Assembly: GCA_028283765.1 (NCBI GenBank) | Contig: JAPWJY010000008.1 | Location: forward strand, 1,803,001-1,867,000 | Length of the DNA stretch: 64,000 nucleotides | DNA from: Parvibaculaceae bacterium | GTDB lineage: Bacteria; Pseudomonadota; Alphaproteobacteria; Parvibaculales; Parvibaculaceae | Direction: 5' to 3' | Shown: piece after piece, positions 53,580-64,000 of the stretch | How the letters are laid out: each line of letters starts with the position of its first letter | Position numbering within the stretch: the stretch's first letter is position 1 | Made by a program: the position numbers and the translations under genes | The notes under the pieces: model-generated | Told to the model about the DNA's origin: nothing | The model's input: the letters and a program-made list of their open reading frames with translations, nothing else | Databases searched by the model: none

Positions 53580-54763
53580 TGCAGAAAAGCGCTGTCGTCC
53601 GGGTCATCCAGAGCCTTGCGGAAGTTGAGCCGCAAGTGTGGGACGCTTGCGCGACGCCGGCGGGCGAGCCGGTCAACCCGTTCCTGCGCCATGCCTTCCT
53701 CAACGCCCTTGAAGAATCGGGCTCGGCCACGCGCCGGACAGGATGGCTGCCGCAGCATCTGCTGCTGGAAAACGAGGCGGGCGATCTCATCGGCGCCGCG
53801 CCCGCCTATCTCAAGAACCACAGCCGTGGCGAATATGTGTTCGACCATGGCTGGGCGGACGCCTTCGAGCGCGCGGGCGGCAGCTATTACCCCAAGTTGC
53901 AGATCTCCGTTCCCTTCACCCCCGCGACAGGCCCGCGCCTGCTGACAAGGCCGGGACCGGATCGCGACGCCATCGAGGACACGCTGCTCGCCGCCGTGCT
54001 GGAACTGGCGAAACAGCATGAGGTTTCCTCCGCCCACTTCACGTTTCTGCCGGAACGCCAGTGGCAACGGCTCGGCGCGCATGGCTTGCTGCAACGTACC
54101 GACCAGCAGTTTCACTGGCAGAATGAAGGCTATGCTTCGTTTGAGGATTTCCTTGCCGCGCTGGCCTCGCGAAAGCGCAAGAACCTGCGCAAGGAGCGCA
54201 TGCAGGCGCTGGAAAACGGCGTCGAAATCGAATGGGTGACCGGCAAGGACATCACCGAAGATCACTGGGACGCCTTCTTCGCCTTCTATATCGATACCGG
54301 CAACCGCAAATGGGGATCGCCCTATCTCACCCGCACCTTCTTCAGCCTGATCGGCGAGCGCATGCCGGAGGACATTCTGCTGATCATGGCGAAGCGGAAC
54401 GGGCGCTATATTGCGGGCGCCTTTAACCTCATCGGTTCGGATGCACTGTACGGGCGCAACTGGGGGGCCATCGAGCACCACCCGTTCCTGCATTTTGAGT
54501 GCTGCTATTATCAGGCCATCGATTTCGCCATCGAACGCGGCCTTGCCCGCGTCGAGGCGGGCGCGCAGGGCGAGCACAAGCTGGCGCGCGGCTATCTGCC
54601 GGTGCACACCTATTCCGCCCACTGGATCGCCAATCCCTCGTTCCGCCGCGCGGTCGAGGATTATCTGGAGCGCGAGCGCCGCTATGTGGAGGAAGGCATC
54701 GAGGTGCTTGGCGAACACTCGCCGTTCCGGCACAGTGCCTCCGATTCATCAGAAACCGAGTGA
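53579..54763 (+). CDS. DUF482/GNAT-family protein (putative peptidogalycan synthesis)
   Basis: 394 residues of the FemAB/GNAT-like DUF482 family: VWDACATPAGEPVNPFLRHA, then DHGWADAFERAGGSYYPKLQ with ISVPFTPATGPRLL, FTFLPERQWQRLG, ASRKRKNLRKERMQALENGV and GAQGEHKLARGYLPVHTYSA. Such proteins are thought to attach an acyl or aminoacyl group, possibly in cell-envelope polymer synthesis. It starts inside the ridA stop (TGATG) and precedes the HIT gene. Confidence 0.85.
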   Translation: MQKSAVVRVIQSLAEVEPQVWDACATPAGEPVNPFLRHAFLNALEESGSATRRTGWLPQHLLLENEAGDLIGAAPAYLKNHSRGEYVFDHGWADAFERAGGSYYPKLQISVPFTPATGPRLLTRPGPDRDAIEDTLLAAVLELAKQHEVSSAHFTFLPERQWQRLGAHGLLQRTDQQFHWQNEGYASFEDFLAALASRKRKNLRKERMQALENGVEIEWVTGKDITEDHWDAFFAFYIDTGNRKWGSPYLTRTFFSLIGERMPEDILLIMAKRNGRYIAGAFNLIGSDALYGRNWGAIEHHPFLHFECCYYQAIDFAIERGLARVEAGAQGEHKLARGYLPVHTYSAHWIANPSFRRAVEDYLERERRYVEEGIEVLGEHSPFRHSASDSSETE

Positions 54764-54768
54764 TGCCC

Positions 54769-55197
54769 ATGGCCTATGACGACAGCAACGTGTTTGCAAA
54801 AATCCTGCGCGGCGAGATGCCGAGCTTCAAGGTCTATGAAGACGACAAGACCCTCGCCTTCATGGATGTGATGCCGCAGGCCGAAGGGCATACGCTGGTG
54901 ATTCCGAAATTTCCCGCCGAGAACCTGTTCGACCTTGCGCCCGACTATGCCGTCGCCATGGCGCTGACGGTGAAGAAGCTTGCGCCCGCCGTCAGAAAGG
55001 CTTTCGACGCGCCGGGCCTGATGATCGTGCAGCTTAACGGTTCAGCGGCGGGACAGACCGTGTTTCACATCCACACGCATCTCATCCCGCGCGCCCATGG
55101 GCTGGAACTGAAGTTCCATGCCCGCGAGATGGCGGATTTCGGCGAATTGAAAAACCACGCCGCGCGCATCATCGAGGCGCTGGGCGAGAGCGCCTAG
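54769..55197 (+). CDS. HIT-family nucleotide hydrolase
   Basis: 142 residues with the histidine triad FHIHTHLIPR preceded by QLNGSAAGQTV, and KILRGEMPSFKVYEDDKTLA at the start. It cleaves phosphoramidates or dinucleotides. ATG 54763 (overlapping the GNAT stop) is an alternative start giving two extra residues. The stop overlaps the convergent lipoprotein gene by 4 bases. Confidence 0.93.
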   Translation: MAYDDSNVFAKILRGEMPSFKVYEDDKTLAFMDVMPQAEGHTLVIPKFPAENLFDLAPDYAVAMALTVKKLAPAVRKAFDAPGLMIVQLNGSAAGQTVFHIHTHLIPRAHGLELKFHAREMADFGELKNHAARIIEALGESA

Positions 55198-56108
55198 CTG
55201 CCCGGCGCAACCGGCGTCACCTTGATGTCGGTCGCTCCGTTCGCAGCGGTATGATCATAGCTCACCGTGAGATCGGTAATGCCGTTGCAGCCCGCTATCG
55301 ACCAGATTTCGCTCCAGCGGTCCATGGTTTCCCCCGGCGCGTTAGCAGGCTTGCGATCCACGATCATCTCGCTATTCGCGTCGCAGCTTTTGCCATTTTT
55401 CGCGGCCAGCGCCTTCATCGCGCCACCAATTTTGGGATAGGTGTCCCGCATCAGGAGCAAATCCGTCAGGCTGACGCCGGGCGGCAGGATCGTCAGTTTC
55501 GACAGGCCGTCCTTTTCGATCAGCACAAGGAAATTGAACCGCACATTCGCGCCGCAACGATCGAAAGCCCAGCTATCGATAAAAGTGGCCCTGTCGACGG
55601 AGAGCGATGCGCCGTCGCCAGTCGTTTCCGGGCGCGTAACCGGAGAAATCACGTCGCGATAGAGCAGCTTCGGGCTGGCACATCCGTAGGGCGCGGATAC
55701 GACCGCCGCATCCTTGGCAAATCGCGCCCGCTCAGCCGCGACCAGATCCGGTTTCGACAGCGCCTTTATCACGGCGCTCAGCACGTCCGGCGGCACACCG
55801 GCCCGGTCGACAAGCGAGGGGTCGTCGCTGAAAGAACGGGGATAAAGCATATCCTGACGTCCAAATGCAATGGACGGCTGGATCGATGGTGCAGGCGTGG
55901 AAGCCGTATTCTTGTCAGGCTCCGACGCCGGAACCGGGGTTTCCGCCGGTGTCTGCGGCTTTGTCTGTGAGCTGTCGTCCGGCTTGTCGTCGCCCAGCCC
56001 GACCATCGACGACACAGAAGAAAAACCCGACGAAACGGTGGAGCAACCGCCCAGTCCCATAACCAGAAAAAAGCAGAATCCTGAAAAAAACGCGCTCGAA
56101 AATCGCAT
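55194..56108 (-). CDS. Hypothetical lipoprotein
   Basis: 304 residues with a signal peptide and lipobox MRFSSAFFSGFCFFLVMGLG-GC (cleavage before Cys22). A Ser/Pro/Thr-rich linker follows (residues 40-80), then a folded part with LYPRSFSDDPSLVDRAGVPP, SVDRATFIDSWAFDRCGANV and WSIAGCNGITDLTVSYDH, which have spaced Cys. No named family. It is probably anchored to the inner leaflet of the outer membrane. Confidence 0.8.
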   Translation of the reverse strand: MRFSSAFFSGFCFFLVMGLGGCSTVSSGFSSVSSMVGLGDDKPDDSSQTKPQTPAETPVPASEPDKNTASTPAPSIQPSIAFGRQDMLYPRSFSDDPSLVDRAGVPPDVLSAVIKALSKPDLVAAERARFAKDAAVVSAPYGCASPKLLYRDVISPVTRPETTGDGASLSVDRATFIDSWAFDRCGANVRFNFLVLIEKDGLSKLTILPPGVSLTDLLLMRDTYPKIGGAMKALAAKNGKSCDANSEMIVDRKPANAPGETMDRWSEIWSIAGCNGITDLTVSYDHTAANGATDIKVTPVAPGS

Positions 56109-56152
56109 GAAACCAACCGGTCAAATATCACAAGAAAATGCTGAAACCACGA

Positions 56153-56190
56153 AGCCCGGCTCTGATCTCTTCAGAACCGGGCTCCTTTTA
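56153..56190. terminator. Hairpin downstream of clpA
   Basis: AGCCCGG at 56153-56159 pairs with CCGGGCT at 56177-56183, with inner pairing TCTGA/TCAGA; CTCCTTTT follows on the + strand. It sits between clpA and the lipoprotein gene, both on the minus strand, and could end clpA transcription. The T run is better on the + strand, so direction is uncertain. Confidence 0.6.
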
Positions 56191-56210
56191 TATCCGTCGA
56201 ATGCTGGCTG

Positions 56211-58595
<2,385 letters not shown>

Positions 58596-58646
58596 GGTTG
58601 ACCTTCCCTTCTTGACCTTCGCGCTGAAACCCGGAACTGGAGATAG

Positions 58647-58982
58647 TCACTCCTTTTCCATCGTACACTGTAGCGGATGCTGGTTCTGGCGCGCGTAATC
58701 CATCACCTGCGTCACTTTCGTTTCGGCGACCTCGTAAGTGTAGAGGCCACATAACCCTACCCCATGCTGATGCACATGCATCATGATGCGGGCAGCATCC
58801 TCACGCCCCTTGTTGAAGAAGCGCTCAAGCACATGAACGACGAATTCCATCGGCGTGTAATCGTCATTCAGGAGCAAAACCTTGTAGAGCGAAGGTTTTT
58901 TCGTCTTCGCCCGCGTCTTCGTGATGATGCCGGTCGACACTCCGCCATCATCGCCCTGCCGCGTGTCATCGGCCATGTTCAT
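58647..58982 (-). CDS. clpS: ATP-dependent Clp protease adaptor protein ClpS
   Basis: 111 residues. The N-terminal tail is followed by the ClpS core: [40 protein letters not shown] and [20 protein letters not shown]. ClpS binds N-degron substrates and passes them to ClpA. The start is either 58982 or 58976 (M at residue 3). First gene of the clpS-clpA pair. Confidence 0.96.
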   Translation of the reverse strand: MNMADDTRQGDDGGVSTGIITKTRAKTKKPSLYKVLLLNDDYTPMEFVVHVLERFFNKGREDAARIMMHVHQHGVGLCGLYTYEVAETKVTQVMDYARQNQHPLQCTMEKE

Positions 58983-59560
58983 ACCCAGCTCACACCACTT
59001 CCAGCATTCCCGTAGCGACCGGTCCCGTCAGGCCCCGGTCGCGACAGGCGATTCCCAGCCCGTTGGCAATATTACATAAGAGAAAAAGTCAGATTTCAAA
59101 GGCCTTTAAGGCCGAAACGTTATTCTGGTCGCAACAAGACAGGCGGACGCGCCGGACTCCGGCAGAAAAACACCGCCTGTTTGTCCGGATTTATGCATGA
59201 CCCAGTCCACATACGACGCCGGTCTTCATTAAATATTACCCATGATTTGCCACCTTGTGTGACCACCCGGCTGTCAGCAGAATGCCGCTCCGGATCGGGT
59301 TTCGGAGGACAGCCGAGAAAAACGGCCGGACCAGATGAAAGCGAATACTGTTAAATATTTAATTGCTTATAACTGATCTCCTCATGTTCTGAACTCACAA
59401 TCATTGGCAACCCTCAGGATTCATGGGATTTTTCATTTCAAAAAGTCAAAAAAAACTTCGCAAATCGTTTTTTAATCAGTATGATTTGCCAGTCATAACG
59501 GGTTGATCCGGATTCCGGTCTTCTCAGGGGGGAAACCCGCTTCTATCCGGTATTGAAAGA
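58983..59560. other. Long intergenic region with hairpin, between clpS and the carboxypeptidase gene
   Basis: About 580 bases without a credible gene. At 59015-59042 GCGACCGG pairs with CCGGTCGC across a 12-base loop, near the clpS 5' end. The second half (about 59330-59520) is AT-rich, with A and T runs, and likely carries the promoter of the downstream gene. No family-like RNA is recognised. Confidence 0.45.
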
Positions 59561-61210
59561 ATGGGGACGCCGATGTTGGCCGGTACGCTTGCAAGGTCGC
59601 ATAAATCTGCGAGTGCGCGCCCGGCCGCAACGTGGTGGCAGGCTGTCCTGACCGTTACCCTCGCCCTTCTTCTCGTTTTCATGCTTGCCGATCCGGCCAT
59701 GGCCGCGAAAAAGAAGAAAAAGCATGTTTCGGCCTACAAGGCGCCCAATCAGGCCGAATTCGTGGTGGATGCAAATTCGGGCCAGATTCTTCACTCGTTG
59801 AATCCGGACGTTCAGTGCTATCCCGCCTCGCTCACCAAGGTCATGACCCTTTACATGCTCTTCGCCCAGCTTGATGCGGGCAAGCTGCACATGGATGACC
59901 GTCTGCGCGTCTCCGCCTACGCAACCCGCCAAGCTCCCTCCAAGCTGGGGTTCAGCCCGGGCGACACCATCACCGTGCGGGATGCCATTCTGGGAATCGT
60001 GACGAAATCGGCCAATGACGTGGCGGTGACGGTCGCTGAAAACATCGGCGGCAGCGAAGCCGCCTTCGCCAGCCGGATGACCTCGACGGCGCGCCGCCTT
60101 GGCATGATGAACACCAGTTTCGTCAATGCGTCTGGCCTGCCGAACCCACGCCAGCTCACCACGGCCCGCGACATGGCGATCCTCGCCATCCGCATCCGCC
60201 GCGACTTTCCGCAGTACTATGCCTATTTCAGCACCACTGAATTCGCATGGCGCGGCCAGATCATCCCCTCGCATAACCATCTGCTCGGCAGATATGCCGG
60301 CACCAACGGCCTCAAGACCGGCTACACCGCCGCTTCCGGCTTCAACCTCACCACCGCCGTGGACCGCAATGGCCGGCGCGTCGTGGGCGTGGTGCTGGGT
60401 GGTTCCAGTGTGCGCGCCCGCGACCTGCGCATGATGGCCATGCTGGATGCCGCCCTGCCGGATGCCATCTCGCGTCCGTCTCTCCAGATCGCCAGCCTGA
60501 AGACTCCGCCGCTGAGTGGTGGCGTCTCCCCGACGCTGGTCGCCTCGAACGAAAACACACCGGCAGTGGCTGCCAGCTCCAAACCGGCCAACACCATTGA
60601 AACGGCTAAAACCGCAGCGAAGATGGACGCCATCCTCGATAACAGCGATGACGATCAGGCTGTCGAGACGCCGCCGGCCAAAGCAGCGGCAACCCGGAAG
60701 CCAGCCAGGATCGCCGTCGCGGCTGCGCGGCCGGTCAAACAGGCACCGTCCGCATCCGTCACCAGGGTCGCCTACAGCTTGCCCGCCGCCCGCCCCGCCA
60801 AAACCGGGAAAACGGATTCAGGCAGCAAAAGCCTTGCGTCCAATGTCGCCGACATGCTGATCACCCCGGCCGAAGCCTCCACCGGCGGCAGCGACGGCAA
60901 CCGCACGCGAGAAGGGGAGCCCGTTGCCTGGAAGCTGGGCGATCCGCTCTTTCCCAGAGGCACGTGGGTCATCCAGATCGGCGCCTACAGCGATCCCGAT
61001 CTCGCCGTCAGCCGCATCAAGGAGGCGATGAAGATCGCGCCGACACAATTGAAAAAAGTAGTGCCGTCGACTGTCGCGGTCAAAACCGACTCCGGCAAGA
61101 CGCTCTATCGCTCACGCTTCGGCGGGTTCAAGACGGAAGCCGCCGCAAGGGCCGCCTGCGGGCATCTGGGCCGCAAGAGCTTCAGCTGCATCGCAATCCC
61201 GCCCGTCTGA
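59561..61210 (+). CDS. D-alanyl-D-alanine carboxypeptidase with C-terminal SPOR domain
   Basis: 549 residues, long signal region (VLTVTLALLLVFMLADPAMA), then the peptidase S11 domain: YPASLTKVMTLYMLFAQLDA (SxxK about residue 90), GIVTKSANDVAVTVAENIGG (SxN about 151) and GTNGLKTGYTAASGFN (KTG about 251). A low-complexity Ala/Pro/Lys middle (310-440) leads to a SPOR domain that binds denuded glycan at division sites: GTWVIQIGAYSDPDLAVSRI and FGGFKTEAAARAACGHLG. It trims pentapeptides of peptidoglycan in the periplasm. Confidence 0.93.
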   Translation: MGTPMLAGTLARSHKSASARPAATWWQAVLTVTLALLLVFMLADPAMAAKKKKKHVSAYKAPNQAEFVVDANSGQILHSLNPDVQCYPASLTKVMTLYMLFAQLDAGKLHMDDRLRVSAYATRQAPSKLGFSPGDTITVRDAILGIVTKSANDVAVTVAENIGGSEAAFASRMTSTARRLGMMNTSFVNASGLPNPRQLTTARDMAILAIRIRRDFPQYYAYFSTTEFAWRGQIIPSHNHLLGRYAGTNGLKTGYTAASGFNLTTAVDRNGRRVVGVVLGGSSVRARDLRMMAMLDAALPDAISRPSLQIASLKTPPLSGGVSPTLVASNENTPAVAASSKPANTIETAKTAAKMDAILDNSDDDQAVETPPAKAAATRKPARIAVAAARPVKQAPSASVTRVAYSLPAARPAKTGKTDSGSKSLASNVADMLITPAEASTGGSDGNRTREGEPVAWKLGDPLFPRGTWVIQIGAYSDPDLAVSRIKEAMKIAPTQLKKVVPSTVAVKTDSGKTLYRSRFGGFKTEAAARAACGHLGRKSFSCIAIPPV

Positions 61211-61238
61211 CCCGGCCTGAGGGCCTGCCCTTAAAACT

Positions 61239-62141
61239 TCAGTCTTCCAGTTCCTCAAGCTCGCCGCGCAACACCATCGGCAGGTCGAGCGTATCGAGCA
61301 GCGAGCGTATTTCATTGCGCGCCGCGACATGGGACATGGACATGGGCGTATCCACGCCCTCCTCCATCAGATCGAGCAGGGTCAGGCCGGATGGAAACAT
61401 TTCCCGGAAGATGACCCGTTCGCCAAAGCCTGGCGCGAGGCGGAAACCGATGCGGGCGGCAAGCCCTTCAAGCCCCTTCTCGACGCGCCGCTTGTTCTTC
61501 GCGTCAAGCTGCGAGAGGCGGTTGCGCATGACCACCCAGTCGATGGAGCCGCCATCGCTCACCGCGCGCTTCTTGCGGCTCTCCCAGACCATTTCGCTGT
61601 AGAGGCTCGGCGCCTCGACCTTGTAGGTCTGCGGATTGACGCGGCCCAGCAGATCGAAATCGACGAAGCTGTCGTTCATCGGCGTGATCAGCGTGTTGGC
61701 ATAGGAATGGCCCAGCCGCGAGAGATAGGTATCGCTGCCGGGGCTGTCGATAACGATGAAATCATTCTCCGCCGAAAGCCGCTTCAGCAACCCCTCGAAC
61801 ATCTCGCGTTCGATCCGCTCGGCCTCCAGCCGGTTCTCATCGTCGCTGCGCTCGATGACGTGATGATCCGGCATCGGCAATTCGACGCCATTCTCCTCGG
61901 TCCAGCGGCGGCGGTTCTCGATATAGCGCGTCAGCGAACGCTGCCGCCCGTCCAGATCCATAGAGCCAACCCTGGCTCCCTCATGCAGCAGGATGGCGAT
62001 CAGGTGCATCGCCGTGGTGGTCTTGCCGGACCCGCCCTTTTCATTGCCGAGCACGATCACATGAGCCGCATTGACCGTTGCGTCCGCCAGAGGCGCAGCC
62101 TCTTGCCGTGATGGCTCCTGATCCGTCTGGTCTGCCGACAT
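61239..62141 (-). CDS. mipZ: Cell-division positioning ATPase MipZ
   Basis: This ParA-like ATPase forms a gradient from the poles and inhibits FtsZ so that division is central, and is characteristic of Alphaproteobacteria. The product from MSADQTDQEPSRQE (62141) has Walker A VIVLGNEKGGSGKTTTAMHL, DLDGRQRSLTRYIENRR, FIVIDSPGSDTYLSRLGHSY and ITPMNDSFVDFDLLGRVNP. These are all MipZ landmarks. An earlier ATG at 62153 is possible. Good indicator for organism class. Confidence 0.94.
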   Translation of the reverse strand: MSADQTDQEPSRQEAAPLADATVNAAHVIVLGNEKGGSGKTTTAMHLIAILLHEGARVGSMDLDGRQRSLTRYIENRRRWTEENGVELPMPDHHVIERSDDENRLEAERIEREMFEGLLKRLSAENDFIVIDSPGSDTYLSRLGHSYANTLITPMNDSFVDFDLLGRVNPQTYKVEAPSLYSEMVWESRKKRAVSDGGSIDWVVMRNRLSQLDAKNKRRVEKGLEGLAARIGFRLAPGFGERVIFREMFPSGLTLLDLMEEGVDTPMSMSHVAARNEIRSLLDTLDLPMVLRGELEELED

Positions 62142-62374
62142 GAGCGTTTCCATTCCGGCGCCGGGCGAGCGCCTCTCCTTCAAATCAATGATGCCGTCCC
62201 CGCCTGCCCTGCCGGGTATTCCACAGGTACGCATTTTCCAGTTTAGCACCTAGCATTCTTTTCCCCGTCAAGAAAGGTTAAGAAATGGTGTGACTTAGCC
62301 CCCTTCCATGCCCCATTGAGCCTGTTCCGGCGATCCCTTATGGTCGGCGCCGTTGGCATCGGACGAGACTGAAA

Positions 62375-63241
62375 ATGACCCAGAACAAGAAGAGTTATGC
62401 CCTGCCCGTGGCGCGCACCGTCACGGATTTGCGCGAAATCGTCAGCGGCTGGAGAAAGGCCGGACTTCGCGTCGGCCTCGTGCCCACCATGGGCGCGCTT
62501 CATGCCGGCCACATCAGCCTTGTCGATCTGGCCCGCCAGCAGGCGGATCGCGTCGTCGTTTCCATTTTCGTCAATCCGACCCAGTTCGCCCCGAACGAGG
62601 ATTTCAGCGCCTATCCCCGCATCGAAAGCGCGGACGCGGAAAAGCTGGCCGGCCACGCCGATCTCATCTTCGCGCCGTCTGCGGATGAAATGTACCCGCA
62701 GGGTTTCTCCACGACGGTCACCGTCGCGGGCGTCTCCGCACCGCTCGAAGGCAGTTTCCGGCCAACCCATTTCGCCGGCGTCGCCACAGTGGTTTCAAAG
62801 CTGTTGTTGCAGACCCTGCCGGATGTCGCCGTCTTCGGCGAGAAGGATTACCAGCAATTGATGGTGATCCGGCGCATGGTCGCCGATCTCAATATTCCGG
62901 TCGCCATCGTCCCCGGCCCGACCCTGCGCGAAAGCGATGGCCTGGCGCTTTCATCCCGTAACGCCTATCTCAGCCCGGAGCAGCGCGCGGTCGCCGCAAA
63001 GCTCAATGTCATCCTGCGGGAATCGGCCAGTAGCGTCGCGCAGGGCGAGGATGTTGCCACCGTCACGGCTGAAGGCGAGCGCCGGATCATCGAGGCCGGT
63101 TTCGACAGCGTCGATTATCTCGCCATCTGCGACGCGAGTTCACTCACGCCCTTCACCAGCGGCAAGGCCGGCGCACCCGCCCGCATCCTTGTCGCGGCCA
63201 GAATAGGACGCACACGGCTGATCGACAACATGCCGGTGTAA
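62375..63241 (+). CDS. panC: Pantothenate synthetase (pantoate-beta-alanine ligase)
   Basis: Last step of pantothenate synthesis. 288 residues with LVPTMGALHAGHISLVDLAR, VVSIFVNPTQFAPNEDFSAY, FGEKDYQQLMVIRRMVADLN and LALSSRNAYLSPEQ. All signature parts present, length normal. It diverges from mipZ and converges with lpxB (5-base gap). Confidence 0.96.
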   Translation: MTQNKKSYALPVARTVTDLREIVSGWRKAGLRVGLVPTMGALHAGHISLVDLARQQADRVVVSIFVNPTQFAPNEDFSAYPRIESADAEKLAGHADLIFAPSADEMYPQGFSTTVTVAGVSAPLEGSFRPTHFAGVATVVSKLLLQTLPDVAVFGEKDYQQLMVIRRMVADLNIPVAIVPGPTLRESDGLALSSRNAYLSPEQRAVAAKLNVILRESASSVAQGEDVATVTAEGERRIIEAGFDSVDYLAICDASSLTPFTSGKAGAPARILVAARIGRTRLIDNMPV

Positions 63242-63246
63242 GGGAC

Positions 63247-64000
63247 TTATCCAGCCGGTTTCAACTTGCCCGGCAGCATCTCCAGCACCGCCTTCGCCGC
63301 CCGCCTGCTGGGCGCTTCGCCGCCGACACCCATGATCCGGCGCAGATCCTCAAGATCGGCGAGCGCCCGGGCGCGTTCGGGCGTGGGGCCGAGAAGGGGT
63401 TTTAGCGCGGCCGCGAGATTTTCGACCGTGCACAAGTACTGCAGGAATTCCTTCACGGAGGGGCGGTCAAGAATGAGATTGACCAGCACCACGGAAGGCA
63501 CCTTCAGCATCCGCCCGACAAGAGACCCCGCGATGCCGTCGATGCGGTAGCCGATCACCATCGGCACGCCCGCAAGCCCCAGTTCCAGCGAAACCGTGCC
63601 GGAGGCCGCGAGCGCCGCCGTCGAAGCGGCAAAGGCGCCGCGCTTTTCCATCTCGTCGGAAACGATTTCAACGGAGACGGACCAGCGTGCCGCCTCCGCC
63701 TCGACCAGCGCATGGACATGGGGCACGGTCGGCAGCACGAACCGCAGGTCCGGCATGGACGCATGAAGCGCCGAAGCCACCTCGCCAAAGATACCGATCA
63801 GGCGCTTCACCTCATTGAGCCTGCTGCCGGGCAGCAGCGCCAGCACGGGCGCATCGGTGGGAATGCCATGGGCGTGCCGGAAGGCCACGCCGCTTTCCGG
63901 CGTCGGAATCCGCTCGATCGCGGGGTGCCCGACATAGATGCAGTCGAGCCCGGCCTGCGCCTTGAAGAAATCCGGCTCGAACGGCAGCAACGCCAGCACG
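63247..64000 (-). CDS. lpxB: Lipid-A-disaccharide synthase, 5' part cut by window edge
   Basis: The C-terminal 250 residues: LALLPFEPDFFKAQ, YVGHPAIERI, LALLPGSRLNEVKRLIGIFG, LAASGTVSLELGLAGVPMVI and GYRIDGIAGSLVGRMLKVPS with LVNLILDRPSVKEFLQ. This GT-B enzyme joins UDP-diacylglucosamine with lipid X in outer-membrane lipid A synthesis. The frame is open to the end of the window. Confidence 0.95.
   Translation of the reverse strand, partial: VLALLPFEPDFFKAQAGLDCIYVGHPAIERIPTPESGVAFRHAHGIPTDAPVLALLPGSRLNEVKRLIGIFGEVASALHASMPDLRFVLPTVPHVHALVEAEAARWSVSVEIVSDEMEKRGAFAASTAALAASGTVSLELGLAGVPMVIGYRIDGIAGSLVGRMLKVPSVVLVNLILDRPSVKEFLQYLCTVENLAAALKPLLGPTPERARALADLEDLRRIMGVGGEAPSRRAAKAVLEMLPGKLKPAG

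Overview
The window looks like a chromosome segment from a GC-rich alphaproteobacterium, probably of the Hyphomicrobiales type (inference, no database search). The evidence is a MipZ division-plane ATPase, an EipB/DUF1849 envelope protein, DUF3572, a DinB polymerase with an N-terminal zinc-ribbon extension, GatCAB, and the gene string pyrB-pyrC'-plsY / dprA-topA-rnr-DUF983-NUDIX-NUDIX-MFS-rpmG.

Layout. 0-7 kb: a four-gene sugar-type ABC uptake operon (binding protein, a permease fused to an SMP-30/gluconolactonase-like domain, a separate SMP-30-like protein, double ATPase), then a convergent MFS transporter. 7.1-9.0 kb: an alkanesulfonate monooxygenase gene (ssuD) broken by one extra base, and a 5' fragment of a gspE/pilB-type secretion ATPase. 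9.0-14.7 kb: a graveyard of orphan polymorphic-toxin C-terminal modules and immunity genes, all on the minus strand, with two duplicated linker blocks and sharply lower GC at its left end. 14.7-19.6 kb: a decayed prophage (ruvC fragment, HigBA-like toxin-antitoxin pair, holin, endolysin, tail-fibre genes, truncated integrase) next to tRNA-Ser(GCT), its likely attachment site.

19.8-33.6 kb is ordinary core: acyl-CoA thioesterase, glutathione S-transferase plus a dead copy, a histone-H1-like Lys/Ala repeat protein, gatCAB, ruvX, a TetR/HD-phosphohydrolase pair with a paired operator, an AidB-like acyl-CoA dehydrogenase, and pyrB with a dihydroorotase-like partner that has lost its metal ligands. 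33.65-37.3 kb: an EcoRII-like restriction-modification cassette (Dcm-type methylase, Vsr, EcoRII-type endonuclease) plus a Dabb-domain protein, lying between plsY and dprA. 37.5-51.8 kb: dprA, topA (frameshifted by one base), rnr, DUF983, two NUDIX genes, MFS, rpmG, DUF3572, HAD, ROK kinase, dinB, eipB. 51.9-64 kb: agmatine deiminase, RidA, a GNAT/DUF482 protein, a HIT protein, a lipoprotein, clpA-clpS, a SPOR-tailed D-Ala-D-Ala carboxypeptidase, mipZ, panC and the 3' part of lpxB.

The most unusual regions are the toxin/immunity array with its ruvC junction (9-14.8 kb), the permease-lactonase fusion, the pseudo-dihydroorotase and the restriction-modification insertion. Two single-base insertions in short homopolymers (ssuD, topA) could be sequencing errors. 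TopA is normally essential, so that one should be checked against reads first.
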